Source: Streptomyces barkulensis
Lineage (GTDB): Bacteria > Actinomycetota > Actinomycetes > Streptomycetales > Streptomycetaceae
DNA length: 64,000 nucleotides
Assembly (NCBI RefSeq): GCF_002843305.1
Contig: NZ_PGSG01000105.1
Location: 1-64,000, forward strand
Reading direction: 5' to 3'
The notes under the pieces were generated by a model. That model saw only the letters and a program-made list of their open reading frames with translations. It ran no database searches and had not been told where the DNA came from. Shown here one piece after another: positions 33,680-41,571 of the stretch; the first letter of the stretch is position 1, and the number at the start of each line of letters is the position of its first letter. The translations under genes were made by a program, and so were the position numbers.

Positions 33680-33766
33680 TCAGTGCACGCGCCGGCGGGC
33701 CGCCGAAGAGGCGGGCCACCACCAGGCCGCGGCCGTCGCGGCCGGAACTGTCGTCTGCGCGTGCAT
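33680..33766 (-). CDS. trpL: trp leader peptide
   Basis: 28-aa open frame from ATG 33766 to TGA, with three consecutive Trp codons (TGG TGG TGG) at residues 15-17 (AAAWWWPAS). Such a run is extremely unlikely by chance and, with the hairpin at 33642-33666 and trpE downstream, marks a classical attenuation leader. TAGGGT lies 7 nt upstream of the ATG and no RBS is seen, so it is probably leaderless. Ribosome stalling at the Trp codons when charged tRNA-Trp is low would favour antitermination. Confidence 0.88.
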   Translation of the reverse strand: MHAQTTVPAATAAAWWWPASSAARRRVH

Positions 33767-33773
33767 GTCCCGC

Positions 33774-33779
33774 ACCCTA
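33774..33779 (-). promoter_or_regulatory. -10 box of the trpL-trpE transcript
   Basis: TAGGGT on the minus strand, 7 nt before the trpL ATG. The -35 region is not consensus. Confidence 0.6.
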
Positions 33780-33853
33780 CCCCCGCCCCGCCCGCCCCCG
33801 CAGGCTCCGTCTCACCCATCGGTCAGGCGCGCGGAGCGGCCGACCCCACCCCG

Positions 33854-33859
33854 TAACCT
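33854..33859 (+). promoter_or_regulatory. -10 box of the DAHP synthase gene (leaderless)
   Basis: TAACCT, 6 nt before the GTG at 33866. Confidence 0.55.
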
Positions 33860-33865
33860 GGACGC

Positions 33866-35215
33866 GTGACCGTGAACGCCAAACCCGACGCCGGTGCCCG
33901 CACCTGGCGAGACCTACCCGCGGCGCAGCAGCCCGAATGGCCGGACCTTGAGGCTCTGCGCGATGTGATCGCCGAGCTCGAGTCCTATCCGCCGCTCGTC
34001 TTCGCGGGCGAGTGCGACCAGCTGCGCGCCCGCCTGGCCTCGGTGGCCAAGGGCGAGGCGTTCCTGCTCCAGGGGGGCGACTGCGCCGAGGCCTTCGACG
34101 CCGTCTCCGCCGAGCAGATCAGGAACAAGCTCAAGACGCTGCTCCAGATGGGGGCCGTGCTCACCTACGCCGGGTCCGTCCCGGTGGTGAAGGTGGGCCG
34201 GATCGCCGGACAGTACAGCAAGCCGCGCTCGAAGCCGACCGAGACCCGCGACGGGGTGACCCTGCCCTCCTACCGGGGCGACTCCGTCAACGGCTTCGAG
34301 TTCACCCCCGAGGCCCGCACCCCGGACCCGCAGCGGCTCAAGCGGATGTACCACGCGTCCTCGGCGACGCTGAACCTGGTGCGCGCCTTCACCACCGGCG
34401 GTTACGCCGACCTGCGCCAGGTGCACGCCTGGAACCAGGACTTCGTGAAGAACTCCCCCTCCGGCCAGCGCTACGAGGCACTGGCCCGGGAGATCGACCG
34501 GGCGCTGAACTTCATGAACGCCTGCGGGGTGGACCCGGAGGAGTTCAAGACGGTGGAGTTCTACGCCTCGCACGAGGCGCTGGTCCTCGACTACGAGTCG
34601 GCGCTGACCCGGGTGGACTCCCGCACGGGGAACCTGTACGACGTCTCCGGCCACATGGTGTGGATCGGCGAGCGGACCCGCCAGCTGGACGGCGCGCACA
34701 TCGAGTTCGCCTCCCGCATCCGCAACCCGATCGGGGTCAAGCTCGGCCCCACCACCACGCCCGAGGACGCCCTGACGCTGATCGACCGGCTGGACCCGGA
34801 CCGCGAGCCGGGCCGGCTGACCTTCATCACCCGGATGGGGGCCGACAAGATCCGCGACAGGCTCCCCACCCTGGTGGAGAAGGTCACGGCCTCCGGCGCG
34901 CAGCCGGTGTGGGTGTGCGACCCGATGCACGGCAACACCTTCGAGGCCGCCAGCGGGCACAAGACGCGGCGCTTCGACGACGTGCTGGACGAGGTCAAGG
35001 GCTTCTTCGAGGTCCACAAGGGCCTGGGCACCCACCCGGGCGGCATCCACGTGGAGCTGACCGGCGACGACGTCACCGAGTGCGTGGGCGGCGGCGACGA
35101 GATCTTCGTCGACGACCTGCACCAGCGCTACGAGACCGCCTGCGACCCGCGGCTGAACCGCAGCCAGTCGCTGGACCTGGCGTTCCTGGTGGCGGAGATG
35201 TACCGGGACCAGTGA
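33866..35215 (+). CDS. aroG: Class II 3-deoxy-7-phosphoheptulonate synthase
   Basis: First enzyme of the shikimate pathway (PEP + erythrose 4-phosphate), 449 aa, family-normal. Class II signatures: LLQGGDCAEAF (near residue 70), GRIAGQYSKPRS, EFASRIRNPIGVK, WVCDPMHGNT and the C-terminal HLELTG-like HVELTGDDVTEC. Metal ligands include the Cys of GGDCAE and the His of DPMHGN. The N-terminal extension is short. GTG at 33866 is set by leaderless promoter spacing. Divergent from trpL-trpE, so the first step of the aromatic pathway and the trp branch share a 289-nt control region. Confidence 0.96.
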   Translation: MTVNAKPDAGARTWRDLPAAQQPEWPDLEALRDVIAELESYPPLVFAGECDQLRARLASVAKGEAFLLQGGDCAEAFDAVSAEQIRNKLKTLLQMGAVLTYAGSVPVVKVGRIAGQYSKPRSKPTETRDGVTLPSYRGDSVNGFEFTPEARTPDPQRLKRMYHASSATLNLVRAFTTGGYADLRQVHAWNQDFVKNSPSGQRYEALAREIDRALNFMNACGVDPEEFKTVEFYASHEALVLDYESALTRVDSRTGNLYDVSGHMVWIGERTRQLDGAHIEFASRIRNPIGVKLGPTTTPEDALTLIDRLDPDREPGRLTFITRMGADKIRDRLPTLVEKVTASGAQPVWVCDPMHGNTFEAASGHKTRRFDDVLDEVKGFFEVHKGLGTHPGGIHVELTGDDVTECVGGGDEIFVDDLHQRYETACDPRLNRSQSLDLAFLVAEMYRDQ

Positions 35216-35280
35216 ACGGCGGGCACCCCGGCGCACCGGCGGGTACCGGCAGGCGCCGATGAGCACCGGCACACAGCGGC

Positions 35281-35319
35281 GCCGTGGGGCGCGGATCACA
35301 GCGATCCGCGCCCCACGGC
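35281..35319 (+). terminator. Terminator after aroG
   Basis: A perfect 17-bp stem with a 5-nt loop, 66 nt after the stop, followed by GTCTTTCGC. Confidence 0.85.
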
Positions 35320-35417
35320 GTCTTTCGCGCTCCCGGCCCGCTCCCCGTGCGGACCGGGGCACGGGCGCGGTCACGGGCGCGGTCACGGGCACGGCCGTGG
35401 TCTGTCACCATGGAGAC

Positions 35418-36041
35418 ATGGTTCAGCCGGAAAGCCGCGAAGGGGAGCGACTGGATCTTCCGCCGGGGCAGCGGCTCCAGCGCGGCTGGCCGGTGACGCA
35501 CTACGGCCCGGTGCCCAGGTTCCGGCCCGAGCGCTGGGAGTTCCGCGTCTTCGGGGCCACCGCCGACGGGGGCACGCACCGCTGGAAGCACGAGGAGTTC
35601 TCGGCGCTGCCCCACGAGACCGTGGTCGCCGACCTGCACTGTGTCACCCGGTTCAGCATGCTGGGCGTCGAATGGGGCGGGGTGCGTACCCGCACCCTCC
35701 TCGAACTCGTGCCGCCCGCGCCGGAGGTCACCCATGTGATGGTGTGGGCCGAGTACGGCTACAGCGCCAACCTGCGGCTGGCGGACTTCACCGCCGACCA
35801 CACGCTCTTCGCCACCCACCGTGCCGGCGAGCCGCTCACGGCCGAGCACGGCTTCCCGGTACGGCTGGTCGTACCCCATCTGTACGCCTGGAAGGGGCCC
35901 AAGTGGGTGCGGGGCGTGGAGTACATGACCGCCGACCGCCGGGGCTTCTGGGAGGAGCGGGGCTACCACAACATCGGCGACCCCTGGCACGAGCAGCGCT
36001 ACTCGTACCAGGAGGAGCCGGGCGACGGCCCCGGACTGTGA
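35418..36041 (+). CDS. Sulfite-oxidase-family molybdopterin oxidoreductase
   Basis: 207 aa, the molybdopterin (SUOX-type) domain alone. The Mo-ligand Cys is in HCVTRFSM (near residue 78); WGGVRTRTLLE and YGYSANLRL follow as in the YedY/MsrP-like family. There is no signal peptide, heme domain or dimerisation domain, so it is a short cytoplasmic variant of unknown substrate. ATG at 35418 is assigned by the conserved start; the nearest GGAGA is only 1 nt away, so the RBS is poor. Confidence 0.85.
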   Translation: MVQPESREGERLDLPPGQRLQRGWPVTHYGPVPRFRPERWEFRVFGATADGGTHRWKHEEFSALPHETVVADLHCVTRFSMLGVEWGGVRTRTLLELVPPAPEVTHVMVWAEYGYSANLRLADFTADHTLFATHRAGEPLTAEHGFPVRLVVPHLYAWKGPKWVRGVEYMTADRRGFWEERGYHNIGDPWHEQRYSYQEEPGDGPGL

Positions 36042-36129
36042 ACGGGCCCACGACCCCTCGGCGCAGCCCCTTCGCGCGTCCCCTTCGCGTACTTCCTCGC
36101 GCGGTCCCACCCGCCGTCCGGGAGCCGCG

Positions 36130-37080
36130 TCAGCCCCTGAGCTCCTTCAGCCGTGCCACGTCCGCCGCGTGCCCCTCCCTGCCGCCCGGGGTCTCGATGA
36201 CCAGGGGCACGCCCCCGGTCGCCGGATGGCGCAGCAGCTCGCGGAACGGCCCGGCGCCGATGTGGCCCGCGCCGATGTTCGCGTGGCGGTCCTTGCGGGC
36301 GCCGGCGACGTCCTTGGAGTCGTTGGCGTGGACCAGCCGCAGCCGCCCCTCGCCGGCCACCGCCACCACCTCGTCCAGCAGCGCCTTCATGCCGCCCTCG
36401 GCCGCCATGTCGTGTCCGGCGGCGAAGGCGTGGCAGGTGTCCAGGCAGATCCCGATCCGGGGATGGCGCTCCAGGGCGTCGAGGTAGGGGCCCAGGTCCG
36501 CGGCCCGCGCGCACAGCGAGGCGCCCTGGCCGGCCGTCGGCTCCAGCAGCAGCCACGGGTCCTGCGATTCCTCGCCGGGGTCCAGTTCCTCCAGCAGCGG
36601 CAGCATCCGCTCGCGCACCTGGGCCAGCGCCGTGGCGCGGTCCCGTCCGCCGGTGGCCGAGCCGGTGTGGACGACCACGCCCAGGGCGCCGATGTGCCGG
36701 GCGCGCCGCAGTGAGTGGCGCAGGGAGGCCACGGACCGCTCGGCCGTGGCCTCGGTGTGCGAGCCGAAGTTGATCAGGTAGGGAGCGTGGACGTAGGCGG
36801 GGATCCCCTCGTCCGCGCAGGCCGTGCGGAAGGCCTCGTCCTGCCTCGGGTCGCCCGCCGGGGTGGCCCAGCCGCGCGGGTTGGCGACGAAGACCTGCAC
36901 GGCCTCGGCGCCGATCTCACGGGCGTACGCCAGGCCCTTGGCGGCGAGTCCGCCGGCGACGGCGACATGGCTGCCGACGGGGTTGCGGGCGCGGCGGGAG
37001 GCGGGGGCGGTCCCGCCCGCACCCGCGGAGGAGGGGGAGGGAGAGGGCGGGGCGTCGTGCGGGGAAGGTGCGGTGCTCAC
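36130..37080 (-). CDS. nfo: Deoxyribonuclease IV (AP endonuclease family 2)
   Basis: Base-excision-repair endonuclease that cuts at abasic sites, 316 aa, with a TIM-barrel fold and three-zinc site. Motifs: GSHVAVAGGLA (near residue 36), VHTGSATG, GICLDTCHAFAAGHD, HANDSKD and HANIGAGHIG near the C-terminus. The first ~32 residues are Ser/Pro-rich and not conserved; the GTG at 37080 may be upstream of the true start. It is followed by an intergenic gap with the convergent molybdoenzyme gene. Confidence 0.93.
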   Translation of the reverse strand: MSTAPSPHDAPPSPSPSSAGAGGTAPASRRARNPVGSHVAVAGGLAAKGLAYAREIGAEAVQVFVANPRGWATPAGDPRQDEAFRTACADEGIPAYVHAPYLINFGSHTEATAERSVASLRHSLRRARHIGALGVVVHTGSATGGRDRATALAQVRERMLPLLEELDPGEESQDPWLLLEPTAGQGASLCARAADLGPYLDALERHPRIGICLDTCHAFAAGHDMAAEGGMKALLDEVVAVAGEGRLRLVHANDSKDVAGARKDRHANIGAGHIGAGPFRELLRHPATGGVPLVIETPGGREGHAADVARLKELRG

Positions 37081-37174
37081 ACGTCGAGGGTGCCAGGCCC
37101 CCGCGGCGCACGGCCCGGCGGCCCGCTCGTGGTGAGCGGGCCGCCGGGCCGTGCGGGAGGTGCCTTCGGGCCGG

Positions 37175-38005
37175 TCAGTAGGCCGAGTCGACGTTGTCCA
37201 TGGAGCCGTACCGGTCGGCGGCGTAGTTGCACGCGGCGACGATGTTGGCCACCGGGTCGTACAGGTCGTACTTGGTGCCCTTGACGTGGTAGGCGTCGAA
37301 GGTGGGCTGGATCACCTGGAGCAGCCCCTTGGAGGGTATGCCGTTGCGGGCGTTGACGTCCCAGTTGTTGATGGCCCGCGGGTCGCCGCTGGACTCGCGC
37401 ATGATGTTGCGGTGGATGCCCTCGTAGGTGCCGGGGATGCCCTCGCGCTCCATGATGGCCAGGGCCTCGCGGATCCACCCGTCGAGGTTGTCCGGGTAGG
37501 TGGCGGCCTGGCGCTGCTCGCGCTCGTACGCCTGCTCCAGGGTCTTCCTGTCGCGCTCGCCCCAGTTGCCGCCGTCGCCCCAGCCGCCGCGGTCGTGCGA
37601 GCGGTCGGCGGCCTTCTCGCGGTCGTGCGAGCGGTCGGCGGCGGCCTCGCGTTCGGCCTTCCCGGCCTTGCGCTCCTCCTCCTCCTTCTTCTTCTCGGCG
37701 GCGGCCTCGCGGGCGTCGGCCTGGGCCTGCTGGTAGGAGCCGGAGAACTGCGCCCGCAGGCCGCCCTGCCCGGCGGCGATGTCCTCGGCCTGGGCGGCAG
37801 GCTCCACCGGGAGCGAGACCGGTGCGGAGGCGGGCTTCGGCTCGGCCGAGGGAGCGGCCTGCTCGGCGCCCGCCGGGGCGAGGCCGAGCGCCAGGGTGGC
37901 GGCGCCGGTGGCCGCGGCGACACCGATGGCGGAGAACTTGTGGGTGCCGGCCATGCGGGCGGTGCCGGACATGCGGAACTGGTCGAGAACGCGGAACACA
38001 GACAT
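37175..38005 (-). CDS. Secreted transglycosylase (SLT-domain) protein
   Basis: Predicted exported lytic transglycosylase acting on peptidoglycan, 276 aa. The signal region (residues ~20-47, ending in AGA) is followed by a charged, repeat-containing middle region (about 75-165: KKKEEEER, then SHDREKAADRSHDR) and a C-terminal SLT domain with the catalytic-type IMRESSGDPRAINNWD (Glu near 204) and GLLQVIQPTF. ATG at 38005 is preceded by GGAAGAGG 13 nt upstream. A long leader with riboswitch-like words precedes it, suggesting regulation similar to the NlpC/P60 gene. Confidence 0.9.
   Translation of the reverse strand: MSVFRVLDQFRMSGTARMAGTHKFSAIGVAAATGAATLALGLAPAGAEQAAPSAEPKPASAPVSLPVEPAAQAEDIAAGQGGLRAQFSGSYQQAQADAREAAAEKKKEEEERKAGKAEREAAADRSHDREKAADRSHDRGGWGDGGNWGERDRKTLEQAYEREQRQAATYPDNLDGWIREALAIMEREGIPGTYEGIHRNIMRESSGDPRAINNWDVNARNGIPSKGLLQVIQPTFDAYHVKGTKYDLYDPVANIVAACNYAADRYGSMDNVDSAY
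37589..37642 (-). repeat. 30-nt direct repeat (SHDR motif) in the SLT gene
   Basis: A 24-nt sequence repeats exactly at a 30-nt period, encoding two copies of AADRSHDR. It lies in the linker between signal peptide and catalytic domain. Confidence 0.85.
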
Positions 38006-38011
38006 GGGGGA

Positions 38012-38112
38012 GGAGAACCTCTTCCGATCGCTTGCGTCGCGGAGCCGGATCAGCCGGGCCGGCCATGGGGCCGAGCGGGGTTGCGCCGGGTTCCTCTCCT
38101 CGGCGCTGGCGA
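38012..38112 (-). promoter_or_regulatory. Structured 5' leader, possible c-di-AMP riboswitch
   Basis: The ~108-nt leader of the SLT gene contains GAGAGGAACCCGGC ... GGCTGATCCGGCTCC, words similar in order to those in the NlpC/P60 leader (GGAGGAACCGC ... GGAGCCGGGTGG). The similarity is partial and judged by eye, so the riboswitch call is tentative. Confidence 0.4.
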
Positions 38113-38120
38113 CTGTTGCA

Positions 38121-38149
38121 TTGTTAGCGACCGGAACTTATGAGGACAA
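38121..38149 (-). promoter_or_regulatory. sigma70-type promoter of the SLT gene
   Basis: Minus strand: TTGTCC (38149-38144), 17-nt spacer, TAACAA (38126-38121). Start near 38114. Confidence 0.6.
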
Positions 38150-38370
38150 AGACGTGGTGTACGACCTGGAGTAGTAGATATCCGGCGGAACGGATCTCCG
38201 GAGGGTGATCGGAGCCGCTCGGGGCCGGCCGGGCCACCGCGGTGTCCACTATGCGGCTTCGTAGGTGATCTGGGTCCTATGGGGCGCTTCACAATGGCTG
38301 CCCGCTCAAGCAACCCTCCGCACCCGGGCGGTGACGCACGGGTCGGTCCGGCCGGGCGGGCGCGCTCCGG

Positions 38371-40359
38371 TCAGCGCACCCAGACGGTGATCTCCGAGCC
38401 GCGCGGGGCCCGTTCGCCGGCCGTGACGGACTGGTCGAAGACGGTGCCGGTGAAGAAGACCCTGCGGACCCTCACCTCGAAGCCCGCGTCCTCCAGGGCC
38501 CGCCTGGCCTCGTCCTCCGCCATTCCCTCCACATCCGGGACCTCGATCATCTCCGGGCCCTTGGAGACGGTCAGCGTCACGGTGTCGCCCTCCGCGGCGA
38601 CCGCGCCCTCGCGGGGCGACTGCCGGGCGACCGTGCCCTCGTCCTCTTCGGAGAAGACCCGCTCGGGGGCCGTGCGGACCTTCAGCCCGGCCTCCTCCAG
38701 CCGCTGCCGGGCCGTTCCCTCGTCCTCACCGACGACACCGGGTACCTCGACCCGCGCGCCCTTGGAGAGCACGAGTGCCACGGCCGTGCCCGGACGGCGC
38801 ACGCTGCCCGCCCGGGGCTCGGTGCGGGCCACCGAGCCCCGCTCCACCTTCCCCGAGAACTCCCTGGTCACCATGCCGGGCTCCAGCCCCGCGGCCTTGA
38901 TCTTCCGGCGGGCCTCGTTCGGTGTGTCGCCCGTCACGTCGGGGACCTCGACCCGCTCCGGGCCCTGGGAGACGGTGATGGTCACCGTGCCGTTGCCGCG
39001 GATGCGCTCACCGCGGTCCGGGTCGCTGCCGATGACATGGCCCCGCTCCACGGTGTCGCTGTAGTCCCGGACGATCCGCCACTCCAGCCCGGCCTCCTCG
39101 ACCGTCCGCTTGGCCCGGTCCTCGGTCATGTCGAGGATCCCGGGTGTCCTGGTGAACTGCCCGGAGTTGATGTACCAGACGCCCAGTGCCGCACCGAGGA
39201 CCAGCAGGGCGGCGGTGACCAGCGCCGGCACCGAACGCATGGGCCCGCGGCCCGCCCCCCGCCGCCGGCGCGTGCCCGGCCCGGGCGGACCCGCCTCCCC
39301 CGGCTCCGCCCGCACGGCGGCCGGCCGGGGCAGGACGGAGGTGCGGTTCAGCACCTCCCCGCCCTCCTTCGGGCCGGCGCCGCCGGCGGGCGCTCCCGGT
39401 GTACCGCCGCGCGGGAGGACGGTGGTGCTCTCCTCGGAGCCGGCGGGGACGGGGGAGACGGGGGAGCCGTTCCGGCCGGCGGCGGCCGGGGGCAGCGCGT
39501 CCAGCTGCTCGCCGGTCAGCGTCTCCATCACGGCTTTGACCTCGGCGAGCAGTTCCACGGCGTCGGCCGGCCGCCGTCCGGGGTCGCGGGCGGCGGTACG
39601 GGCCACCAGGTCGTCCAGGGCGGGGGCGAGATCGGGCACGGCGGCCGAGGGGGCCGGGACGTCCTGCTGGAGGTGCTGGTAGAGCACCTGGGCCGGGGTG
39701 CCGCCGGCGTGCGGCTTGGAGCCGGTCAGCATCTCGTACAGCACCACGCCGCAGGCGTAGACGTCCGCGCGGGCGTCGGCGGTGCCGTGCTCGATCTGCT
39801 CGGGCGCCAGGTAGGAGACGGTGCCCAGCACCGAGCCGGTGGAGGCGGACGTCTGGGAGTCCACGGCCCGCACCAGGCCGAAGTCGGCCACCTTGACCCG
39901 CCCGTCGTCCCCTATCAGGACGTTCTCCGGCTTCACGTCGCGGTGCACCAGACCGGCCAGATGGGCGGCGCCCAGCGCGGCGAGCACGGGCTCCAGGACG
40001 TCCAGCGCGGCGCGCGGCCGGAGCGCACCGCGCTCGCGCAGCACGTCACGCAGCGTGCAGCCCTGGACGTACTCCATGGCGAGGTAGACATAGCCGCCGT
40101 CCTCGCCCTGGTCGAAGACCCCCACCACGTTCGGGTGGGACAGACGGGCCGCGGACTTGGCCTCCCGGATGAACCGGTCGACGAACGAGGCGTCGGCTGC
40201 GAGGGAGGGGTGCATCACCTTCAGGGCGAGCTCCCGGTCCAGCCGGGTGTCCATCGCCCGGTAGACCGTGGCCATGCCGCCGACGGCGATCCGCGCCTCC
40301 ACGCGGTAGCGGCCGTCGAGCACGTGCCCGATCAACGGGTCCCGAAGGGTCGTGTCCAC
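38371..40359 (-). CDS. pknB: PASTA-domain Ser/Thr protein kinase
   Basis: Transmembrane receptor kinase for cell-wall signals, 662 aa. Cytoplasmic kinase domain (about 13-275): Gly loop IAVGGMATVYRA, LALKVM (Lys), catalytic HRDVKPENVL, ADFGLV and SYLAPEQ. A Pro/Gly-rich linker, one membrane helix (LVTAALLVLGAALGVWYI, about 370-388) and four extracellular PASTA repeats that bind peptidoglycan fragments follow. GTG at 40359 lies 7 nt after TAGACT and directly before the conserved DTTLRDPLIGHVLDGRY, so a longer N-terminus is unlikely. By place it corresponds to PknL; the Rv2175c-like substrate gene is 4 kb away. Confidence 0.95.
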   Translation of the reverse strand: MDTTLRDPLIGHVLDGRYRVEARIAVGGMATVYRAMDTRLDRELALKVMHPSLAADASFVDRFIREAKSAARLSHPNVVGVFDQGEDGGYVYLAMEYVQGCTLRDVLRERGALRPRAALDVLEPVLAALGAAHLAGLVHRDVKPENVLIGDDGRVKVADFGLVRAVDSQTSASTGSVLGTVSYLAPEQIEHGTADARADVYACGVVLYEMLTGSKPHAGGTPAQVLYQHLQQDVPAPSAAVPDLAPALDDLVARTAARDPGRRPADAVELLAEVKAVMETLTGEQLDALPPAAAGRNGSPVSPVPAGSEESTTVLPRGGTPGAPAGGAGPKEGGEVLNRTSVLPRPAAVRAEPGEAGPPGPGTRRRRGAGRGPMRSVPALVTAALLVLGAALGVWYINSGQFTRTPGILDMTEDRAKRTVEEAGLEWRIVRDYSDTVERGHVIGSDPDRGERIRGNGTVTITVSQGPERVEVPDVTGDTPNEARRKIKAAGLEPGMVTREFSGKVERGSVARTEPRAGSVRRPGTAVALVLSKGARVEVPGVVGEDEGTARQRLEEAGLKVRTAPERVFSEEDEGTVARQSPREGAVAAEGDTVTLTVSKGPEMIEVPDVEGMAEDEARRALEDAGFEVRVRRVFFTGTVFDQSVTAGERAPRGSEITVWVR

Positions 40360-40366
40360 GGCGCAG

Positions 40367-40372
40367 AGTCTA
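40367..40372 (-). promoter_or_regulatory. -10 box of pknB (leaderless)
   Basis: TAGACT on the minus strand, 7 nt before the GTG at 40359. Confidence 0.55.
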
Positions 40373-40496
40373 CGAGCCGCCGTCCGCACGGCCGACCGCA
40401 CCGGCGCAGGCGCACCGGAGTGCGGCACAACGGTGACGAAACCGCCGCCGCGCCGCGACATCGGTACGAAAGCCCTCGGACGGCCGCCCGCGGGCC

Positions 40497-40526
40497 GCTC
40501 ACCCGAAGGCCGCTCACCCGAAGGCC
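40497..40526. repeat. 15-bp tandem duplication over the thiG stop
   Basis: GCTCACCCGAAGGCC occurs twice in direct tandem; the thiG stop codon lies in the second copy and a second in-frame-like stop word in the first. Confidence 0.9.
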
Positions 40527-41311
40527 GGCCGCTCCGGGTCGAGGTTCGCCATCCCCTCCGCCGGCGAGGAGGCCAGCGCGAAGTGGCGTCGCGGGATCCG
40601 GCCCGCACGGTACGCCAGCCGCCCCGCCTCCACCGCGTGCCGCATCGCCTCGGCCATCAGCACCGGCTCCTGGGCGCGGGTGACGGCGGAGGCCAGCATC
40701 ACCGCCGCGCAGCCCAGCTCCATGGCGAGGGCGGCGTCCGAGGCGGTGCCCGCGCCCGCGTCCAGGACGACCGGGACGGACGCCCGCTCGGTGATCAGCT
40801 GGAAGTTGTGCGGGTTGCGGATGCCCAGGCCCGAGCCGATGGGCGAGCCCAGCGGCATGATCGCCGCGCAGCCCACGTCCTCCAGCCGCCGCGCCAGCAC
40901 CGGGTCGTCGCTGGTGTACGGCAGGACGGTGAAGCCGTCGTCGACCAGCGTCTCGGCGGCCTCCAGCAGCTCCACCGGGTCGGGCAGCAGGGTGCGCTCG
41001 TCCGCGACGACCTCCAGCTTGATCCAGTCGGTGCCCAGCGCCTCGCGGGCCAGCCGGGCGGTGAGCACGGCCTCCCCGGCGGTGAAGCAGCCGGCGGTGT
41101 TGGGCAGCACGCGGATGCCGTGCCGCCTGAGCACCGACAGCACCGATCCGGAGACGGTCGGGTCCAGGCGCCGCATGGCCACGGTGGTCAGCTCGGTGCC
41201 CGAGGCGAGCAGCGCCCGCTCCAGCACCTCCAGGCTGGGCGCGCCGCCCGTGCCCATGATGAGGCGGGAGGTGAAGGCGGTGCCGCCGATGGTGAGGGTG
41301 TCGTCAGCCAT
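40514..41311 (-). CDS. thiG: Thiazole synthase
   Basis: Forms the thiazole moiety of thiamine from 1-deoxyxylulose 5-phosphate, ThiS-thiocarboxylate and dehydroglycine, 265 aa. TIM barrel with SRLIMGTGG near residue 16, the catalytic Lys in DWIKLEV, IMPLGSPIGSGLGI and VVLDAGAGTASD. The ATG at 41311 is 8 nt after the thiS stop. Operon thiO-thiS-thiG under the TPP riboswitch. All expected residues are present. Confidence 0.95.
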   Translation of the reverse strand: MADDTLTIGGTAFTSRLIMGTGGAPSLEVLERALLASGTELTTVAMRRLDPTVSGSVLSVLRRHGIRVLPNTAGCFTAGEAVLTARLAREALGTDWIKLEVVADERTLLPDPVELLEAAETLVDDGFTVLPYTSDDPVLARRLEDVGCAAIMPLGSPIGSGLGIRNPHNFQLITERASVPVVLDAGAGTASDAALAMELGCAAVMLASAVTRAQEPVLMAEAMRHAVEAGRLAYRAGRIPRRHFALASSPAEGMANLDPERPAFG

Positions 41312-41319
41312 GGCCGTCG

Positions 41320-41571
41320 TCAGCCCCCCTGCACCGCGGTCAGGACCTCGACCCGGTCGCCGTCGCACAGCCGTGTCGCCGGCCACTGCCCGCGCGGCAC
41401 GACGGTCTCGTTGACGGCCGCGGCGACGCCGGCCGGGGCGGTGGTCAGGGACGCCACGACCGCGTCGAGTGCGAGGCCGGCCGCGATCTCGCGCGGCTCG
41501 CCGTTGACATGGACGGTGGCCGTGGCCGTGGCCGTGGCGGTGGCGGTGGTACGGGGTGCGCCGGTGTTCAT
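41320..41571 (-). CDS. thiS: Sulfur carrier protein ThiS
   Basis: Small ubiquitin-like carrier that donates sulfur for the thiazole ring, 83 aa with the required C-terminal Gly-Gly (TAVQGG). The core (VHVNGEPREI onward) is preceded by an unusual ~18-residue Thr/Ala repeat that normal ThiS (~66 aa) lacks. The ATG at 41571 overlaps the thiO stop (ATGA). If the N-terminal extension is not translated the start would lie nearer VHVNGEP, but no better start codon with RBS is visible. Confidence 0.88.
   Translation of the reverse strand: MNTGAPRTTATATATATATVHVNGEPREIAAGLALDAVVASLTTAPAGVAAAVNETVVPRGQWPATRLCDGDRVEVLTAVQGG
41515..41550 (-). repeat. GTGGCC/GTGGCG hexamer repeat in thiS
   Basis: About six copies of GTGGC[CG] (plus strand) encode the Thr-Ala tract at the N-terminus of ThiS. 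Confidence 0.85.

Noticed and set aside
30409..33951. 1180-codon plus-strand open frame across the pfk-like gene and the trpE antisense strand
   Set aside because: It is composed of Arg/Pro/Gly/His-rich text with no domain and overlaps well-supported genes; a GC-rich shadow frame.
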